Source of the DNA: Bin80 sp965116685
GTDB lineage: Bacteria; Bacteroidota; Rhodothermia; Rhodothermales; Bin80
Assembly: GCA_965116685.1 (NCBI GenBank)
Contig: OZ220707.1
Location: 2,294,001-2,358,000 of the forward strand
Direction: 5' to 3'
Length of the DNA stretch: 64,000 bases
Below the pieces are notes generated by a model. That model saw only the letters and a list, made by a program, of their open reading frames with translations. It searched no databases and was not told the DNA's origin. Every line of letters starts with the position of its first letter. Positions within the stretch are counted from its first letter, which is position 1. Of the stretch, positions 34,463 through 42,838 are shown piece after piece. Made by a program: the position numbers and the translations under genes.

Positions 34463-36381
34463 ATCGCGGTAGGGACCCAGGTTTCCCTGGGCCCCCCGCA
34501 CAGATCCGGACGAGCGCGTTAACGCATCCGGCTCCTCCCTTGGGTTGCATCGACATGCCTAACGGTCATTCGTCTTGTCGGCCAGTCGTGGCGAATGGTC
34601 AGTTTCGGCCAATAGCGTTCTATTAACGCATACAGTTGCTCCCAGGTCGTTCGATCCCGTTGGGATCGGCGACGTAGTACGCGCAACCAAATTCGTTTTA
34701 GACGATCATAGCACCTCTGTAGATACGGCATACTCAATGGTACCGCGTAATAATTCAGCCACCCATTGAGCACCTGTCCAAGCCATTTCCCCGTTTGATG
34801 CACCGAATGGTGCATCCGTTTCCGAAGCTCCACATAAATACGCATCACAAAGCGCGCCATGCGCTTCGCAATTGGCTTGCGACCTAACCCAAAACGCCCC
34901 TTCCGTGTCTTACGACAATAGTGTGTAAAACCCAGAAAGTCAAACGTCTTGGGACGGCTTTCTCTACGCTTCTTACAGCCTTCTTCTGCAAAACGTCCAA
35001 ACTCTATGAGACGGGTTTTGTCAGGGTGCAGGCTTAAACCGAATTTCTCCAGCCGAGCCCGAAGATCTTGTAGAAAACGTTCTGCCGCCGCCTTGTACTG
35101 GAAACAGACCACGAAATCGTCCGCATATCGGACGATGTACGACTCCCCGCCAATGTTTCGTGATTTGCGCTGGACTCTAAACCATAGATCCAGCACATAG
35201 TGAAGATAGATGTTCGCCAGGATTGGTGAGATGACTGCACCTTGTGGCGTACCCAGCTCGCTGTCCCGTAAACTTCCATCCTCCATCACCCCCGCCTTTA
35301 GAAACTTCATGATGATCCGTAATACTCGCTCGTCTCCGATCCGGTGTCGAAGAAAGCGCATGAGCCACTTCTGATCTACCTGATCAAAGAATTTGCGAAT
35401 GTCCGCATCTACCACGAAATTTACTTTCCGGCGTTCGATCACATACGCTAAGGCATCCAAAGCATCATGGGCACTGCGCCCCGGCCTGAATCCATAGCTG
35501 AACCCGCAGAACTCATTTTCATAAATGGGCTCTAAAATACATTTTACCATCGCGGTCTGAACGATCTTATCCTCCAAAGCTGCGATCCCGAGCGGTCGTG
35601 TGCCCCCATCAGGCTTGGGTATATTTACCCGTCTGCTGGGGGTCGCTCGAAACGATCCACGGTGTACTCGTGTGCAGAGATCCGCAAGGTTGCGGTCCAA
35701 GTCCACGCTATACTCCTCCCACGTCACGTTGTCCACCCCAGGTGACGCTTCTCGCTTTAATGCGAAAAACGCCGCCGTCAGTGATTTCACGCTGATGTGG
35801 TGCAAGAGCGTTGTAAGTTTCTCCTTCGGGTTCCGTTGTACGACTTCCCGTATCCGCTCAATCCCCTGGTGCACACTTGCCCATTTCTGCGCATGGTGTG
35901 TGGTAGGATCTCCCAGATTCCCCTCGGGTAGAGACCTTCGCTCCAACAGCTCCGCAGATGGTTCCTTGTTCGCTGTCCTCATTGCTACTATGTCTCTATC
36001 TGACTTCTCCATCCCGTCTATCTTAGGCTATGGCGTCTTCCGCCTTCTCTAAGCAATCCTGTACGACTACAGGATAAGATGGAGACCTCCCAGGTCCCGA
36101 CAAAATGCGTACGTATGTCCATGAGTTCTTTGACACCGTGAGCCCGTAATCCGTCTCACCATGACGATGGATTACGTGTTGCCTTCGACTGGGACGACCG
36201 CCTCGGCGACTCAAATAATAACGATTTCGATGCTCGATAGCTCCGGCCATACGCACCTCTGCCGACGCTTCGTCGTGACCCTCGCGGGGCACAACGCACG
36301 GCTCGAGGAAGTATGTGATTGGTTGCATCTTCATACTACGGGACTTCCACCCGCTACATTTTACCAGTTAGCCTGGCGCAC
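34463..36381 (-). mobile_element. Group II intron with maturase ORF, inside transposase gene
   Basis: The 5' end fits the GUGYG consensus (GTGCGCCAGGCTAACTGG). The 3' end has a domain V hairpin, GAGCCGGATGCGTTAACGCG followed by CGTCCGGATC, and a domain VI hairpin (CCCAGGGAAACCTGGG) ending CCGCGAT. Domain IV encodes the reverse transcriptase/maturase. Length is about 1919 nt. A second copy of 1920 nt lies at 60520-62439 in the opposite orientation. The two are clearly homologous from end to end by eye. The precise 3' boundary is uncertain by one base. Confidence 0.85.
34519..36012 (-). CDS. ltrA: Group II intron-encoded reverse transcriptase/maturase
   Basis: 497 aa. It contains RT motifs RPLGIAALEDKIVQTAMV, SYGFRPGRSAHDALDAL, GTPQGAVISPILANIYL and the catalytic YADD in RYADDFVVCF. 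The maturase X domain follows (FLGFTHYCRKTRKGRFGLGRK, GWLNYYAVP). No HNH endonuclease domain follows, so mobility would rely on endonuclease-independent retrohoming. Unknown N-terminal leader of about 60 residues (MEKSDRDIVAMRTANKE...). Frame intact with no internal stop. It is 80-90 percent identical by eye to the copy at 60890-62383. Confidence 0.93.
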   Translation of the reverse strand: MEKSDRDIVAMRTANKEPSAELLERRSLPEGNLGDPTTHHAQKWASVHQGIERIREVVQRNPKEKLTTLLHHISVKSLTAAFFALKREASPGVDNVTWEEYSVDLDRNLADLCTRVHRGSFRATPSRRVNIPKPDGGTRPLGIAALEDKIVQTAMVKCILEPIYENEFCGFSYGFRPGRSAHDALDALAYVIERRKVNFVVDADIRKFFDQVDQKWLMRFLRHRIGDERVLRIIMKFLKAGVMEDGSLRDSELGTPQGAVISPILANIYLHYVLDLWFRVQRKSRNIGGESYIVRYADDFVVCFQYKAAAERFLQDLRARLEKFGLSLHPDKTRLIEFGRFAEEGCKKRRESRPKTFDFLGFTHYCRKTRKGRFGLGRKPIAKRMARFVMRIYVELRKRMHHSVHQTGKWLGQVLNGWLNYYAVPLSMPYLQRCYDRLKRIWLRVLRRRSQRDRTTWEQLYALIERYWPKLTIRHDWPTRRMTVRHVDATQGRSRMR

Positions 36382-36579
36382 CGCCCCAACTTTTTTACGG
36401 TTGCCCGGTTGATACGACTCCAAAAGAGCCATCAGCTTCACTCGGGTCTGGTCGTCCAGGAAAATCTCTCGAATCCCATACAGAAAACCTTCAGCTGCCT
36501 GCCGGCCGCGCGGGTCAAGCTTGATGTTCTCCATGGGAATGGTGTCAATGGATAATTGATTGTCATACACTTTTCTCAT
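36361..36579 (-). pseudogene. 5' exon of the ISNCY-type transposase
   Basis: The frame begins MRKVYDNQLSIDTIPMENIKLDPRGR, the usual N-terminus of ISNCY transposases. It runs 66 codons to VGA (ends base 36382) before entering the intron; the last six codons and stop are intron sequence. It is one gene with 33178-34455. Joining to CGT-GGG-ATG restores the family Gly-x-x-Gly-Met motif as GARGM. With the strict boundaries GTGCG...GAT the join is one base out of frame. Confidence 0.75.
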
Positions 36580-36860
36580 AGCAAAAAAAAATTGAAGATG
36601 GCAGGCAATTTCTCCATTATACTCCCCAGAGCCAGGTTTGAATCGAAAATCTGAAGGATGAATTCAGAGAAAAAACCGTCTTTGAAGACCTCCAGTACGA
36701 GTTTTTACCAGGATTGTGGAGTTTCCTGAAAATCGCCCACCACCGAGGGGGCTTTCGAAACTCGTGGAGGAAAAATCTAGAGGATTACGCCAAAAAGCGG
36801 CCGTAGGAGGCCTACAGGGCACATTTTAAGGATGTTCTGGTATTCCGGGACAGACACTAT

Positions 36861-37826
36861 CTATACAAACTGGAGCAGGCGGACACGCAGTTTACGTATA
36901 TCTGAGCCAGGTCTTCTCCATTGGATCAGTATTGGACTCTGATAGGTGCCGGTTGTGATCCGTCCCTGCGGTTCTTCATTCCCTGCGTTGATAAGGAAGC
37001 GGGCAGTGGTTCCCAAATTCATCCAGCGGGTTTCGAGCGGGGTTGCCAGCCGGTCAATCACAGACTCTAGCAAGGGTAGGCGCATCCCTAGGCGCTCGAC
37101 CATATATTCAACAGCAGAAACACTGCGGCTGGCTAATCGAAGACCATCCCGAATCGCGAGATGCAACTCATAGGTGAGCATTTTTTTGGCTTTGCCGGGA
37201 AGTGTAAGGGGATGCCGTACTAACTCGGAGGCATGGTTAAGCATATACCGCAAGGGGTTCTTGAGTACATCCGTGATATCGCGTTCGACCAGTAACGTTT
37301 CGTATTCATTGACTGTAATCCCGGCATTTTTTTCATTCGAGTCCAATTCAAAGGTGATCAGGCCGCGATGGATTTTGTGCTTGTTTACAAGTGCCTGGAG
37401 GTCATTCAGGTGTTGACTGAGGTCCAAGGCATGCTGATCTTTATGGGGCATTCCTATCGAAAGGACCTCCTCGTGCACACAATGGGTCTCGTTATATCCT
37501 ACAGCGAGAGTTTTCCTGGATCGAAATGTTCCTTGGAATTCTCCGTCAAGATCAATAAAATAGATTGGATCACCGGGATCAAACTCGTAGAGGGCACAAC
37601 TACACAGCCCCAGACAGATGAAAGCTAGATGCGAGTCTGCGTTCAGAGGTTCAGACTTTCGTTGTTCGGCGCTCAATTCATTGCGAAGTTCCATTCGGTC
37701 ATGCCAATAAGGCGCACCTTCCGGAAAGAGTCGATGGGCGGAGCGGACTAGATGATCAACCCCCTCCGAGTTATTCCCAAGCTTGGTAGCGAGGGATTGT
37801 TCCAGAAACCCTGCCGTGGTATGCAA
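36861..37826 (-). CDS. Unknown protein of about 320 aa, start codon unclear
   Basis: No family recognised. It contains cysteines in LGLCSCALYEF, a DGEFQGTFRSRKTLAVGYNE stretch and a basic C-terminus (GSDIRKLRVRLLQFV). There is no clear signal or membrane segment. Codon pattern looks coding. The nearest start in frame is a TTG at 37826. The frame is open for about 50 more codons upstream (reading ...DIKNVSPTLAEINSPSF...) with no ATG, GTG or TTG, so the true start may be an unusual codon or lost by mutation. The stop codon TAG coincides with the target duplication of the ISNCY-like element. xseA lies upstream on the same strand. Confidence 0.5.
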   Translation of the reverse strand: MHTTAGFLEQSLATKLGNNSEGVDHLVRSAHRLFPEGAPYWHDRMELRNELSAEQRKSEPLNADSHLAFICLGLCSCALYEFDPGDPIYFIDLDGEFQGTFRSRKTLAVGYNETHCVHEEVLSIGMPHKDQHALDLSQHLNDLQALVNKHKIHRGLITFELDSNEKNAGITVNEYETLLVERDITDVLKNPLRYMLNHASELVRHPLTLPGKAKKMLTYELHLAIRDGLRLASRSVSAVEYMVERLGMRLPLLESVIDRLATPLETRWMNLGTTARFLINAGNEEPQGRITTGTYQSPILIQWRRPGSDIRKLRVRLLQFV

Positions 37827-38014
37827 CGAGCAGAGGGCAATTTTTTCGAAAGAAGAAAAGGAAGGACTGTTAATTTCTGCCAGTGTCGGAGAGACATTTT
37901 TGATATCAAGACGGGATCTAGGAGAAAGATTAAGCGTGGTCGCTATGGTAGAATTTTTATTGCTAATGGAATCAGGTCTTTAAGTATCAAAAAATTTACG
38001 GATTAGAGACAAAG

Positions 38015-39214
38015 CTAATCACGGATGATCGCCTCCCGGTGCCCATCAGCAAAGTGAATGGACAGGTGATCGTCTTTGTTCAGTTCCTGACTAGAACGCA
38101 CGACTTTCCCATCTCGTTCTACACGGGCATATCCGCGCATAAGAACTTGACGGGGATTCAGTCCAATAATCTGCTCCTTGAGCAATTCGATCCGATGCCT
38201 GTGAGCTAAGAGACGGGTATTACATGCCTCATACAGCAGATCCGTTTGTTTGGCAAGCGTCTGCTGTGCATCACGGACATAATTGATCGGCATGTTGAAC
38301 GTGTAGGACTCGGTAATTTGCACTATTCGTCTGCGCATTGAGGCGATCCGGGTTTCCAGAGTCTGATACATCTGTTGTTCATATTCCTGGATTTCCCGGA
38401 TTAGCATTGCCTGTTCTGGTACGGCAGTTTGTGCTGCATGTGTGGGCGTAGCGGCACGTAGATCAGCGACAAGGTCTGCAATGGTTGTATCGGTTTCATG
38501 GCCCACTGCACTGATAATCGGAATTTTCGAGTTGTAGATCGCATGTGCAACCGCTTCTTCATTGAAGGCCCACAGGTCTTCAAGAGAGCCTCCACCGCGC
38601 CCGATGATGAGCAGATCGGGACGTTTGCCCTGATCAAGCCTGCTGAAATCATCGATTGCCGCTGCGATTTCAGGTGCAGCTCCTGGACCCTGAACACGAA
38701 CGGAGGCCAGAATCACTTCACCGACAGGGAATCGGTCTCGTAGAATACGAAGCATGTCCTGCAGCGCAGCCCCTTCTGCAGAAGTTGCGATTCCGATGCA
38801 TTGGGGAATTCGGGGTAGCGGCAATTTTGTGTTTTCGTCAAAAAGGCCCTCCTGGGCAAGTTTTTGCTTGAGTTCCAGAAAACGTTTTTGAAGTTCACCC
38901 GTAGTGTGGCGACGTTCGATTTTGCGGACATCAAATTGCAGTTTGCAGTATTTGGGATAAACGGTAGGTGTGCCATAGACCCGCAACAGTTGCCCGGGTT
39001 CGGGGGTAAATCCTACGATCCGTGCCCGGCTTTGCCACATCACGCATTTGAGGGAGCTTGATTCATCTGCAATCGTAAAGTACCAATGGCCTCTTCTGGC
39101 TACATGCTCAGAAAGCTCTCCCTCAACACAGTAACGTCCATGATCCTGAACGTGTTTGCGTAGGCGGGAGAGATATTCTCCTACAGAAATTACTGCGTCT
39201 TGTCCATTACCCAT
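38015..39214 (-). CDS. xseA: Exodeoxyribonuclease VII large subunit
   Basis: 399 aa. N-terminal OB-fold: SVGEYLSRLRKHVQDHGRYCVEGELSEHVARRGHWYFTIADESSSLKCVMW. Catalytic domain: LPLPRIPQCIGIATSAEGAALQDMLRILRDRFP, PDLLIIGRGGGSLEDLWAFNEEAVAHAIYNSKIPIISAVGHETDTTIADLVADLRAATPTHAAQ, the family signature. Together with XseB it degrades ssDNA in both directions to oligonucleotides. xseB is on the same strand but 5.9 kb downstream, separated by an unknown gene, the insertion sequence and a divergent SDR. Confidence 0.96.
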   Translation of the reverse strand: MGNGQDAVISVGEYLSRLRKHVQDHGRYCVEGELSEHVARRGHWYFTIADESSSLKCVMWQSRARIVGFTPEPGQLLRVYGTPTVYPKYCKLQFDVRKIERRHTTGELQKRFLELKQKLAQEGLFDENTKLPLPRIPQCIGIATSAEGAALQDMLRILRDRFPVGEVILASVRVQGPGAAPEIAAAIDDFSRLDQGKRPDLLIIGRGGGSLEDLWAFNEEAVAHAIYNSKIPIISAVGHETDTTIADLVADLRAATPTHAAQTAVPEQAMLIREIQEYEQQMYQTLETRIASMRRRIVQITESYTFNMPINYVRDAQQTLAKQTDLLYEACNTRLLAHRHRIELLKEQIIGLNPRQVLMRGYARVERDGKVVRSSQELNKDDHLSIHFADGHREAIIRD

Positions 39215-39352
39215 TTCGCTATTTACTGTGTAGATTCATCGTGACCATAGAGAATCCGGCGGTCTCGTGCAATCAGCTCTGATCACGGACTGGTTTGGAA
39301 AGTTAAAGCAGACTCCCCATAAACTCATAACAATCCAGAAAGAAACACACGC

Positions 39353-39850
39353 ATGAAGGTTTCCCGTCAGAAGCCCAGACGCATCATGTTTGTATGCCTG
39401 GGCAATCATTGCAGAAGTCCGCTGGCGCACGGCTATTTTCAATTTTTGGTGAAAAAGCATCACCTAGAACGTGAGATTGAAGTAGCCTCTTCGGGGACAA
39501 GTGGCTGGCATCTTGGTGAACTCCCTGATTCGCGGGTGTGCCGGGTTGCAGAGAAGCATGGATTTACACTCAGGCATATTCGGGGGCAACAAATTACAAA
39601 ACAGGACCTTGAAGACTGTGAACTCATCCTGGTAATGGATCGGAGCAATTTGAGAGATGTGTTGGCACTGGATGAGCGAGGCCGCTATGCTGATAAAGTG
39701 AAATTATTGCGAACGTTTGATCCAGAATCTACGCAAGATGAGGTACCGGATCCGTATTACACGGGTATCTTCGAGGAGGTATACTTGATCGTGAGTCAGG
39801 CATGTGACGCGCTTCTGGAAGACATAAAAGTTCAATTGACTAAGATCTGA
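39353..39850 (+). CDS. Low-molecular-weight protein-tyrosine phosphatase family protein
   Basis: 165 aa. The P-loop FVCLGNHCRSP gives Cys15-X5-Arg21, the nucleophile and phosphate-binding Arg; the general acid is Asp133 in VPDPYYTG. His replaces the more common Ile in CLGNICRS. Cytosolic; such enzymes dephosphorylate tyrosine kinases of capsule/exopolysaccharide synthesis, or arsenate-related substrates. It is divergent from xseA. The nearby dTDP-glucose dehydratase would fit polysaccharide control, but the link is speculative. Confidence 0.9.
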   Translation: MKVSRQKPRRIMFVCLGNHCRSPLAHGYFQFLVKKHHLEREIEVASSGTSGWHLGELPDSRVCRVAEKHGFTLRHIRGQQITKQDLEDCELILVMDRSNLRDVLALDERGRYADKVKLLRTFDPESTQDEVPDPYYTGIFEEVYLIVSQACDALLEDIKVQLTKI

Positions 39851-39941
39851 TGAGAATAGCGGACGATACCAAACATGCGTCTGTTTTTCATCAAACTTCA
39901 ATACATTTGGCGCGGAGCCTAAAATTTGATGCGAGACACAG

Positions 39942-40094
39942 ATGATTGGGAGTAGACATATTGCCACAGCCTTGGCTTTCGGCAGCTTGCTACACTTGGC
40001 GGGATGTGATAGCTCGTTTGCTCCAGATGTGGGTTTTGTCCTTATCACCGGAAGCGGCCGCCGAGCGTGTGCGCGTAGTTCGGGAATTTTATAA
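39942..40094 (+). CDS. Possible short lipoprotein next to the IS1634 insertion
   Basis: A 50-codon frame from ATG 39942 encodes MIGSRHIATALAFGSLLHLAGC followed by DSSFAPDV, a plausible lipoprotein signal with an LAGC lipobox. It ends at a TAA inside the 33-bp direct repeat of the IS1634-type element. It may be a small lipoprotein or a fragment of a gene disturbed by the insertion. Together with 39851-39941, this is the only possible gene between the phosphatase and the IS. Confidence 0.35.
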   Translation: MIGSRHIATALAFGSLLHLAGCDSSFAPDVGFVLITGSGRRACARSSGIL

Positions 40095-40121
40095 GAGGCG
40101 GATAGGATAACTCTTTGCGTC
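40089..40121. repeat. 33-bp direct repeat, left flank of IS1634-type element
   Basis: A 33-bp sequence beginning TTATAAGAGGCGG is repeated without mismatch at 42053-42085, on either side of the element. IS1634-family elements are known for long, variable target duplications, so this is most simply the target-site duplication. Confidence 0.85.
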
Positions 40122-42052
40122 TTGACTTCGACGGTTACCTCCGTCACAGGGGTTCTGGAGTGGGATTTCCGGGAAAACTGAACACTACCAATCCCCCTTT
40201 TCAGGGCGGAATGATGAAGATCGAGACCGAATGGGACGCTTGATTTAGGAGGTCGTCCCCTCTTTGAACAGTACGGTCTGGCGCTGTATCGTCAGACCGA
40301 CTGTCTGGTATAGGCGCCCGCTCGTTTCGGTAACCTTCGATGGAAGAAGGTATTCTGCCCGATTGCCTCGATCACAAATCATGGAGGTTTCCACCGCACC
40401 AAGTTCTGCTAAAATCTGCCCTTCACTCAGGCGATGTTTTGAACCAAACCTCGCATTATATCGGTGTCGGAAGATCCGTAACAGGGCAAATGCAACAAAA
40501 CAGATTGCAATATGGGCACGCACCCGACGCTCGACCCAGTGAAAGATGGGCCGGATCGCCATGGTGTGTTTCATCACACGAAAACCTTCTTCAATTCGCC
40601 ATAACTCTCCATAATGTTGATAGACTTGTTCTGGAGTCAGATCCTCCAGACTCGTCCAGACCCCATGCAGCCCATCAAACTTCTCATCCCGAACAATCGC
40701 TGCTTGATCTAAGCTCACTCCATCCTGCTTCACCTTCAGAAATCGACCACTTCTGCCGGTGCCCTTGACCCCCTGTTTCAAACGATTCTTCACCTTCTCA
40801 ATTGCCTTCTCCCGTGAATGTACATCCCGAGCTGCCTTCTTTGGACAATAGCGCAAAATCAAGCGTCGACCACCAAGTTTGTGTTCGGTAACCTTACGAC
40901 CCGTCGTTAAAACCTTCCAAGACTGTGCCCCGAGAATCGTCTTGGTGTGGAGTTGATTTAATGACCGTAAACGTGCAGCCACGATATAGTCACAGCCCAG
41001 ACTTTGCAACAACGCTAAATTCTCCTTGCTCAACATCCCTGAATCGGCAACGACAATCATCCGATCCAAATCAAAACATTCTTTGAGGCGCGTCATCGCC
41101 GGTTCAAGCGTCTTTACATCGGTGGTATTGCCGGGAAAGAGTTCGTACGTGACCGGAAGCCCTTCTTGGGTTTGGATCAATGCCAAGACCAACTGAACCT
41201 TTTTGGGCTTCCCATCCTTGCTAAACCCTTTCTTGCGTAGCTCATCCGGCAACTCACTGGCAAAGCTCAATGTCGTCACATCAAAAAACAGCACCTTCAG
41301 TTTCCCGCCAAGCATGCCGAGCGTCTCGTTGGAGACCAGCTGCTTCATCTGTTCAATTCGGTCGTCCGTGACGGCATCCATCATCCGATAGAACTTCTCC
41401 ACCGGAACGTCCACCCCCGCATCCTTGGACATCTGCCGTGCATGGGCCAGTTTACTATCCCCAGGTGCAGCCAGACGAAGTAAAACCGCTTGCTTGAACA
41501 GACGACGAGACATCTTCTGACGGCGATCAAAGACCTCTGTAAACCGCATCTGGTGATACAGGGCCCCCATGACCTCGTGAAAGCCCAGACAGATGCGCCG
41601 TATTTCCTCCAGCTTCCGTGCATCTTTGATCACCAGTGCCTTCGACTCCCGTTTTTTTCTGCGGGCAGCCACCACCTCGTCTACATAAGACTCTGCAGGA
41701 AATAAGGAGGGTTGCAGGTCTTCTTGGATCCGAGCTAATTCCAGATAGGCAATTTTAACCAGACCGTCCACTGCATCCGGGTGAACGCTTCCCATGTGTC
41801 GGACGATACGAACCCGCGGCTTTCTTTCCTTATTACGGTAGCTCTCAACAATCTGGACAGAGATGTTTTTCGTGGTTTTTCGTTTGAGTTCTCGGACCCA
41901 CATGACACAGTTGGTTGGTGAATTACAAAGATACGAAAAATACAATTAAAAAGCAAGACTGAACACTACACAGGAAGGCCAAAAAAAAACCTCCCAGAAA
42001 GCACGGAAACAGTGGTTTTGTACCTGGAAAAATCGAAACCGTCAAAGTCAGG
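40122..42052 (-). mobile_element. Complete IS1634-type insertion sequence
   Basis: About 1.93 kb. The inverted ends are left TGACTTCGACGGTT and right (reverse complement) TGACTTTGACGGTT. It carries one transposase gene on the minus strand and is flanked by 33-bp direct repeats. A 310-bp piece of the same element, nearly identical, lies upstream of the PKS at 55210-55519. Confidence 0.88.
40245..41903 (-). CDS. IS1634-family transposase (DDE)
   Basis: 552 aa from ATG 41903 (MWVRELKRKTTKN). A TTG start 42 bases upstream is possible but adds a leader unlike the family. The DDE core shows the first Asp in FFDVTTLSFASE, the second in VVADSGMLSKENL, and the Glu in the IS4-superfamily signature YGELWRIEEGFRVMK. 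The frame is intact from end to end and both IS ends are present, so this copy may be active. Confidence 0.92.
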   Translation of the reverse strand: MWVRELKRKTTKNISVQIVESYRNKERKPRVRIVRHMGSVHPDAVDGLVKIAYLELARIQEDLQPSLFPAESYVDEVVAARRKKRESKALVIKDARKLEEIRRICLGFHEVMGALYHQMRFTEVFDRRQKMSRRLFKQAVLLRLAAPGDSKLAHARQMSKDAGVDVPVEKFYRMMDAVTDDRIEQMKQLVSNETLGMLGGKLKVLFFDVTTLSFASELPDELRKKGFSKDGKPKKVQLVLALIQTQEGLPVTYELFPGNTTDVKTLEPAMTRLKECFDLDRMIVVADSGMLSKENLALLQSLGCDYIVAARLRSLNQLHTKTILGAQSWKVLTTGRKVTEHKLGGRRLILRYCPKKAARDVHSREKAIEKVKNRLKQGVKGTGRSGRFLKVKQDGVSLDQAAIVRDEKFDGLHGVWTSLEDLTPEQVYQHYGELWRIEEGFRVMKHTMAIRPIFHWVERRVRAHIAICFVAFALLRIFRHRYNARFGSKHRLSEGQILAELGAVETSMICDRGNRAEYLLPSKVTETSGRLYQTVGLTIQRQTVLFKEGTTS

Positions 42053-42085
42053 TTATAAGAGGCGGATAGGATAACTCTTTGCGTC
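42053..42085. repeat. 33-bp direct repeat, right flank of IS1634-type element
   Basis: Second copy of the repeat described at 40089-40121, identical over 33 bases. Confidence 0.85.
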
Positions 42086-42145
42086 ACATCCGATCAATTG
42101 GCCATTGGAGTTGATTGACTGGATGAATGTGGCCAAAGGCGTTCT

Positions 42146-42838
42146 TCAGCAAGCGTCCGGCTGGATTCCCGCTTGATGACAAAAGTCATCAATATTCGTC
42201 AAATCCCGCAGTAGCACATCGGGCTTTGCTGATTTGAGGTCTTGGTAGCTTGTAAATCCAGTTGCAACGGCGACGCTCAGTGCTCCAATTTCCTGTCCAC
42301 AGGTTATATCATGCACAGAGTCGCCAATAATGACAATATCATCCTTCACAAACGTTCTTCCGCAGTGCTTCAGTGCACGTGCAGCGGCGATTGCAGGGAG
42401 TTTATTCCGGTCAGCATGGTCGCACCCGAATGCACCGAACGGAAACAAGTCATCCAGCCGGGCTGCCGCCAGTTTTCGATATGCAGTCACACGAACATTT
42501 CCCGTCAACAGTGCCAGTTGGACACATGTATTTGGTTTCAGGTATTCGAGAAGTTCCACGACACCATCCGAAGGTTCAACCTCGTCGGATAGATACGTTG
42601 CATGGGCGGTATAGTGTTTTAACGCAATCGGTAGAAGGTCTTCCGTTTCTTCTGGGCTGAACCCAGCCAAGTGTAAGGTGTCTTCTAGGATCTGTGGGTC
42701 TGTGCGACCAGAAAATGTCACTCTCTGCGTTGAAATGGATTGACCGCAAAGCTCCCCGAGTACGTATTCGATATGTCTGCGGCTAGACTGAATGGGTTTG
42801 AGTAGGGTTCCGTCAATATCGAACAGCAGTAGTTTCAT
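42146..42838 (-). CDS. HAD-family phosphatase (phosphoglycolate phosphatase-like)
   Basis: 230 aa from ATG 42838 (MKLLLFDIDGTLLKP); a longer frame would run inside rfbB. HAD motif I is FDIDGTLL (nucleophile Asp and Asp+2), motif II is LLTGN, motif III is a Lys in DRNKLPAIAAA, and motif IV is IIGDSVHDITCG. A small helical cap domain lies between. It overlaps the end of the dTDP-glucose dehydratase by 4 nt (ATGA), so it is translated from the same mRNA. Phosphoglycolate phosphatase is the nearest label. A sugar-phosphate phosphatase acting with the nucleotide-sugar enzyme is an alternative. Confidence 0.87.
   Translation of the reverse strand: MKLLLFDIDGTLLKPIQSSRRHIEYVLGELCGQSISTQRVTFSGRTDPQILEDTLHLAGFSPEETEDLLPIALKHYTAHATYLSDEVEPSDGVVELLEYLKPNTCVQLALLTGNVRVTAYRKLAAARLDDLFPFGAFGCDHADRNKLPAIAAARALKHCGRTFVKDDIVIIGDSVHDITCGQEIGALSVAVATGFTSYQDLKSAKPDVLLRDLTNIDDFCHQAGIQPDAC

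Larger units (their letters stand above)
32954..36857 (-). mobile_element. ISNCY-like insertion sequence interrupted by a group II intron
   Basis: The ends carry imperfect inverted repeats: left GTGTCCGTCCAGAAA, right (reverse complement) GTGTCTGTCCCGGAA. They are flanked by the 6-bp direct repeat TATCTA. The transposase gene is on the minus strand and is split by a complete group II intron of about 1.92 kb. Without the intron the element would be about 1.98 kb. It landed between two convergent genes, a few bases past the SDR stop and exactly at the TAG stop of the next gene. Confidence 0.85.
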
